Notes under the pieces: generated by a model
The model's database searches: none
What the model was told of the DNA's origin: nothing
What the model saw: only the letters and a program-made list of their open reading frames with translations
In this document: positions 6,169-9,310 of the stretch, piece by piece
How the letters are laid out: the number at the start of each line of letters is the position of its first letter
Position numbering within the stretch: position 1 is the first letter of the stretch
NCBI GenBank assembly: GCA_030832365.1
Contig: JAURJF010000036.1
Span: 1-9,310, forward strand
Source: Candidatus Nanopelagicales bacterium
GTDB lineage: Bacteria; Actinomycetota; Actinomycetes; Nanopelagicales; Nanopelagicaceae
Length of the DNA stretch: 9,310 nt
Reading direction: 5' to 3'
Position numbers and translations under genes: made by a program

Positions 6169-7686
6169 ATGGCTAAATCAGATTCAGGTAAGAGCTCGGG
6201 CAAGAAAGTAGTAGCTGCTAAGCCAGGAGAGTTCCCAGGAAAAATTGTTGATATCGATGTCTCATCAGAGATGTCAGATTCATTTCTAGAGTATGCCTAC
6301 TCTGTTATTTACTCCAGAGCACTTCCTGATGCCAGAGATGGATTAAAGCCAGTGCATCGCAGAATTCTCCACCAGATGTCTGAGATGGGGCTACGTCCAG
6401 ATAAAGGCCATGTTAAGAGCGCACGAGTTGTCGGCGAGGTGATGGGTAAATTACATCCCCATGGCGATGGAGCAATTTATGACGCTTTGGTGCGAATGGC
6501 GCAGAACTTTTCAATGCGCCTGCCATTAGTTGATGGCCATGGAAACTTTGGTTCACTTGATGCTGGGCCTGCAGCTATGCGCTATACGGAGGCGAGACTT
6601 GCAAGCGCGGCGCTAATGATGGTCGAGGAAGCCGATGAAGATACCGTCGATTTTGGTGCAAATTATGATGGGCAGATATTAGAACCATTGGTACTACCTG
6701 CAGCTTTTCCTAATCTTTTGGTTAATGGCGCAACAGGTATTGCCGTTGGAATGGCCACAAATATGGCTCCTCATAACTTAGGTGAAGTAATACAAGCAAC
6801 AAAACACTTGATTGAAAATCCTAGCGCGACCTTAAAGCAATTAATGAAATTTATTCCTGCGCCAGATTTTCCAACCGGGGGAAGCATTATCGGCAAAGAG
6901 GGCATCCTTGAGGCTTATCAAGGTGGCAAGGGCGCTTTCAAAGTTCGCGCCAAAGTTGAAATTGGCAAGGTAAGTGCTCGTAAATCTGGAATTACCATCA
7001 CCGAACTTCCATTTAATATTGGCCCTGAAAAAGTTGTTGAGCGAATTAGCGATCTAGTTAAGTCAAAGAAGATCCAAGGCATCTCAGACATTATCGATCT
7101 AACCGATGGACAATCTGGAACAAAGGTTGTTGTTGAGGTTAAAAATGGCTTTGAGCCAGAGGCAGTGCTAGAAAACCTCTATAAGCTCACCCCGCTTGAG
7201 GATGCCTTCTCTATAAACGCTGTTGCCCTAGTTAATGGCAAGCCAAAGACTCTGGGCTTGAAGGAACTGCTTCAGGTCTTTATTGATCATCGAATTCAGG
7301 TAGTAACAAGAAGGTCTAATTTTAGAAAAACTAAAGCCTCTGCTCGCTTAAACCTAGTTGAAGGATTATTAAAGGCAATTCTCGATATCGATAAAGTAGT
7401 AAAAATCATTAGAGGAAGCGATGATGCAAATGAAGCAAAGGAATCACTCATAAAGAGCTTTAAGCTAAGCGATGAACAAGCTACCTATATCCTGGATATG
7501 CCGCTTAGAAGGTTAACAAAGATGTCAAAGATTGAATTAGATACTGAGGCTAAAGAGCTTAAAGCCACTATCTCCAAACTCACAGCTCTACTAAAGAGTG
7601 AAGAGGCCCTACGAAATCAAGTATCAGATGAGTTAAGTGAAGTTAGCGCCAAATACGCAACGGAGCGACGTACCCTAATTGCTTAA
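6169..7686 (+). CDS. parC: DNA topoisomerase IV subunit A, breakage-reunion core only (no C-terminal domain)
   Basis: This is the DNA-cleaving subunit of topoisomerase IV, which with ParE unlinks daughter chromosomes. The 505-residue product starts MAKSDSGKSSGKK. The core is complete: FLEYAYSVIYSRALPDARDG (39-58); PVHRRIL (61-67); the helix-4 region KLHPHGDGAIYDALVRMAQ (94-112); GHGNFGSLDAGPAAMRYTEA (123-142) with catalytic R138-Y139; the tower region; and the coiled coil with ILDMPLRRLT (441-450). It ends at KYATERRTLIA, precisely where the core stops in longer relatives. Actinobacterial ParC normally continues about 300 residues as a beta-pinwheel, which is absent here. The choice of ParC over GyrA rests on resemblance to actinobacterial ParC (PLVDGHGNFGSLDAGP) and the adjacent parE. 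An in-frame ATG at 6091 would add 26 residues overlapping the kinase gene; they are unlike the family and are excluded. The stop overlaps the parE stop. Confidence 0.92.
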   Translation: MAKSDSGKSSGKKVVAAKPGEFPGKIVDIDVSSEMSDSFLEYAYSVIYSRALPDARDGLKPVHRRILHQMSEMGLRPDKGHVKSARVVGEVMGKLHPHGDGAIYDALVRMAQNFSMRLPLVDGHGNFGSLDAGPAAMRYTEARLASAALMMVEEADEDTVDFGANYDGQILEPLVLPAAFPNLLVNGATGIAVGMATNMAPHNLGEVIQATKHLIENPSATLKQLMKFIPAPDFPTGGSIIGKEGILEAYQGGKGAFKVRAKVEIGKVSARKSGITITELPFNIGPEKVVERISDLVKSKKIQGISDIIDLTDGQSGTKVVVEVKNGFEPEAVLENLYKLTPLEDAFSINAVALVNGKPKTLGLKELLQVFIDHRIQVVTRRSNFRKTKASARLNLVEGLLKAILDIDKVVKIIRGSDDANEAKESLIKSFKLSDEQATYILDMPLRRLTKMSKIELDTEAKELKATISKLTALLKSEEALRNQVSDELSEVSAKYATERRTLIA

Positions 7687-9310
7687 GCGTCAATTCTTTC
7701 GCGATCGATATCTGCAGTTGCTATAAATTCTTTTCTAGGAGCAACTTCATTACCCATCAATAGCTCGAAGATCCTCTCGGCGGCGGCTGCATCTTTAATG
7801 GTAATTCTTCTTAGTGTGCGCTTATCAGGATCCATAGTGGTTTCACGGAGCTGATCGGCATCCATCTCGCCAAGGCCTTTATAGCGCTGAAGTGGCTCTT
7901 TCCATCTCTTGCCCTGCGTCTTCAACTCGGTCAATAGTTTTTTCATGTCATCATCGGAGTAGGTGTAGTGCACCTCTCCCTTCTTGCCTCCCCCGCCAAC
8001 AACTTCAATGCGATGAAGGGGCGGAATTGCAGCAAAGACACGGCCATCATCAATTAGCGGCTTCATATAACGATAGAGCAGAGTGAGCATTAAACATCTG
8101 ATGTGAGCCCCATCAACATCGGCATCTGACATCAGAATGACTCTTCCATATCTAGCATCTTCTAGGGTAAATGATTTTCCAGAACCAGCCCCAATTACCT
8201 GGATTATTGCTGCGCACTCTGCGTTATCTAGCATCTGAGATAGCGAGGCCTTTTGAACATTTAATATCTTTCCCTTAAGAGGCAAGATTGCTTGGAACTC
8301 AGAATTTCTTGCAGCCTTAGTAGTTCCAAGAGCTGATTCACCTTCAACAATAAATAACTCAGTTCGCGAAACATCCTCAGAGCGACAATCAGAGAGCTTG
8401 GCAGGAAGTGATGAGCTCTCAAGGGCGTTCTTTCTTCGTTGCAACTCCTTATGAGCTCTCGATGAAATACGAGTTCTTGAGGCATTGGCAACTTTCTCTA
8501 AAACAATTAGCCCATTGGCCTTATCAATGCGTTTGGTGGTTGTGAAGAACTTCTTGAGTTCATCAGAGACTACTTGAGTCACAATCTTTGTCACTGCAGG
8601 AGTTCCTAGAACCTCTTTAGTCTGACCTTCAAATTGCGGCTCCTGCATTCGAACTGTTACAACTGCAGTTAATCCTTCGAGGATATCTTCCTTAATTACA
8701 TCAAGCTCATTCTTTTTTAGAACTCCTTTGGCGCGGAGGAATTCGTTAAAAGTTTTCACTAAAGCCTTTTCAAAGCCTTGAACATGGGTTCCACCCTTTG
8801 GAGTTGCAATGATATTTACAAAGGAGCGAACTGTGCTCTCATAGCCATTACCCCACTTAATAGCGATATCAACGCCCATATCTCGCTCAACTTCTTGAGG
8901 CTCCAGATGGCCCTTTTCATCAAGAACTGGAACCGTCTCTTGGTAATGGCCTTGACCAGTTAAGCGAATTACATCTCCCACTGCTTCATCAGGCTGAATA
9001 AAGTGGCAATACTCGGAGATTCCACCTTTATGAAAGAAAGTCTCGGATCTCTTTTCTTTACTGCGATTGTCATTAACAATCAGAGTAAGGCCTGGAACTA
9101 GATAAGAAGTTTGACGAGCCCTGGTGTAAATCTCCTCTAAATCATGCTGTGCATCTTTTAGAAATATCTGTTTATCTGACCACCACTTAATTCTTGTTCC
9201 AGTAATCTTTGCAGAGACTTTTCCAATTATGCGAAGTCCTGACTTCGGTTCAAATGGTGCATTAGGGCCATCGCCATCAAAGATTCCAGCAACGCCGCGT
9301 TTAAATGACA
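7683..9310 (-). CDS. parE: DNA topoisomerase IV subunit B, C-terminal part (5' end beyond the window)
   Basis: This is the ATPase/TOPRIM subunit partnering ParC. The minus-strand frame stays open from the window edge (phase: two bases at 9309-9310 left over) to TAA at 7685-7683, giving 541 residues. Upstream of the GTG at 8981-8979 the frame still reads ParE: FDGDGPNAPFEP, GTRIKWWSDKQIFL, RARQTSYLVPG and GGISEYCHF. That GTG is therefore internal. Present are the end of the GHKL ATPase domain, the transducer with FVNIIATPKGGTHVQGFE, TOPRIM motifs EGESALG (8345-8325) and MSDADVDGAHI (8132-8100), QRYKGLGEMD, and the ending LLMGNEVAPRKEFI...IDA. EGESA plus this C-terminus points to ParE rather than GyrB. 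The N-terminal ATP-binding region, roughly 150 residues, is missing only because the window ends. It converges on parC, sharing TTAA at 7683-7686. Confidence 0.95.
   Translation of the reverse strand, partial: SFKRGVAGIFDGDGPNAPFEPKSGLRIIGKVSAKITGTRIKWWSDKQIFLKDAQHDLEEIYTRARQTSYLVPGLTLIVNDNRSKEKRSETFFHKGGISEYCHFIQPDEAVGDVIRLTGQGHYQETVPVLDEKGHLEPQEVERDMGVDIAIKWGNGYESTVRSFVNIIATPKGGTHVQGFEKALVKTFNEFLRAKGVLKKNELDVIKEDILEGLTAVVTVRMQEPQFEGQTKEVLGTPAVTKIVTQVVSDELKKFFTTTKRIDKANGLIVLEKVANASRTRISSRAHKELQRRKNALESSSLPAKLSDCRSEDVSRTELFIVEGESALGTTKAARNSEFQAILPLKGKILNVQKASLSQMLDNAECAAIIQVIGAGSGKSFTLEDARYGRVILMSDADVDGAHIRCLMLTLLYRYMKPLIDDGRVFAAIPPLHRIEVVGGGGKKGEVHYTYSDDDMKKLLTELKTQGKRWKEPLQRYKGLGEMDADQLRETTMDPDKRTLRRITIKDAAAAERIFELLMGNEVAPRKEFIATADIDRERIDA

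Noticed and set aside
7600..7760. Frameshift or point mutation hiding a ParC C-terminal domain downstream of the stop
   Set aside because: The downstream DNA is accounted for by the conserved parE C-terminus on the other strand, and no pinwheel motif appears in plus-strand frames.
7892..8963. Several small open frames on both strands (7892-8086, 8261-8491, 8778-8963)
   Set aside because: All lie within parE in other frames and have no independent support.
8979..8981. GTG as the parE start codon
   Set aside because: The frame continues open upstream to the window edge and encodes recognisable ParE sequence, such as the FDGDGP and RARQTSYLVPG stretches.
1..9310. Mobile elements, CRISPR arrays, tRNA genes, prophage or defence genes
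   Set aside because: No direct-repeat arrays, transposase motifs, terminal inverted repeats or tRNA-like sequences were seen by eye, and almost every base is taken up by housekeeping genes.

Overview
The window looks like the chromosome of a streamlined, low-GC member of the Actinobacteria. The freshwater acI / Nanopelagicales type is the best guess. This is inferred from three things: a SepH (DUF3071) cell-division gene, which is an actinobacterial marker; ParC, ParE and L19 proteins that read like actinobacterial versions while the DNA is AT-leaning by eye (GC was not computed); and extreme packing, with overlapping starts, overlapping stops and gaps of a few bases. Most gene starts lack a Shine-Dalgarno sequence, which fits the leaderless or near-leaderless transcripts common in this phylum.

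Layout. Positions 1-198 (minus) hold the N-terminal part of ribosomal protein bL19 (rplS), preceded by a leader with a possible hairpin. Positions 330-1106 (minus) encode an inositol-monophosphatase-family phosphatase. A 46-bp spacer separates it from a divergent MFS transporter at 1153-2367 (plus). sepH follows at 2414-3217 (plus) and converges, with a 4-bp gap, on an alkaline-phosphatase-superfamily phosphodiesterase at 3222-4361 (minus). The start of that gene overlaps the start of the divergent psuG at 4354-5247 (plus). psuG overlaps a PfkB-family kinase at 5244-6140 (plus) by ATGA. Positions 6169-7686 (plus) encode a ParC-type topoisomerase IV subunit A. It meets parE (minus, 7683 to past the window end) tail to tail, the two stop codons sharing TTAA.

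Function. The psuG-kinase pair reads as a pseudouridine salvage module: a kinase making pseudouridine 5'-phosphate and a glycosidase splitting it to uracil and ribose 5-phosphate. parC and parE together would form topoisomerase IV for chromosome decatenation, and sepH acts on FtsZ at division, so part of the window concerns chromosome segregation and cell division. The rest is housekeeping metabolism, one ribosomal protein and one exporter-like permease of unknown substrate.

The most notable point is that ParC ends exactly after its breakage-reunion core. It has no C-terminal beta-pinwheel, and the space where one would lie is occupied by parE on the other strand. I see no mobile elements, CRISPR arrays, tRNA or rRNA genes, phage genes or defence genes, and no clear candidate for an undescribed multigene system.
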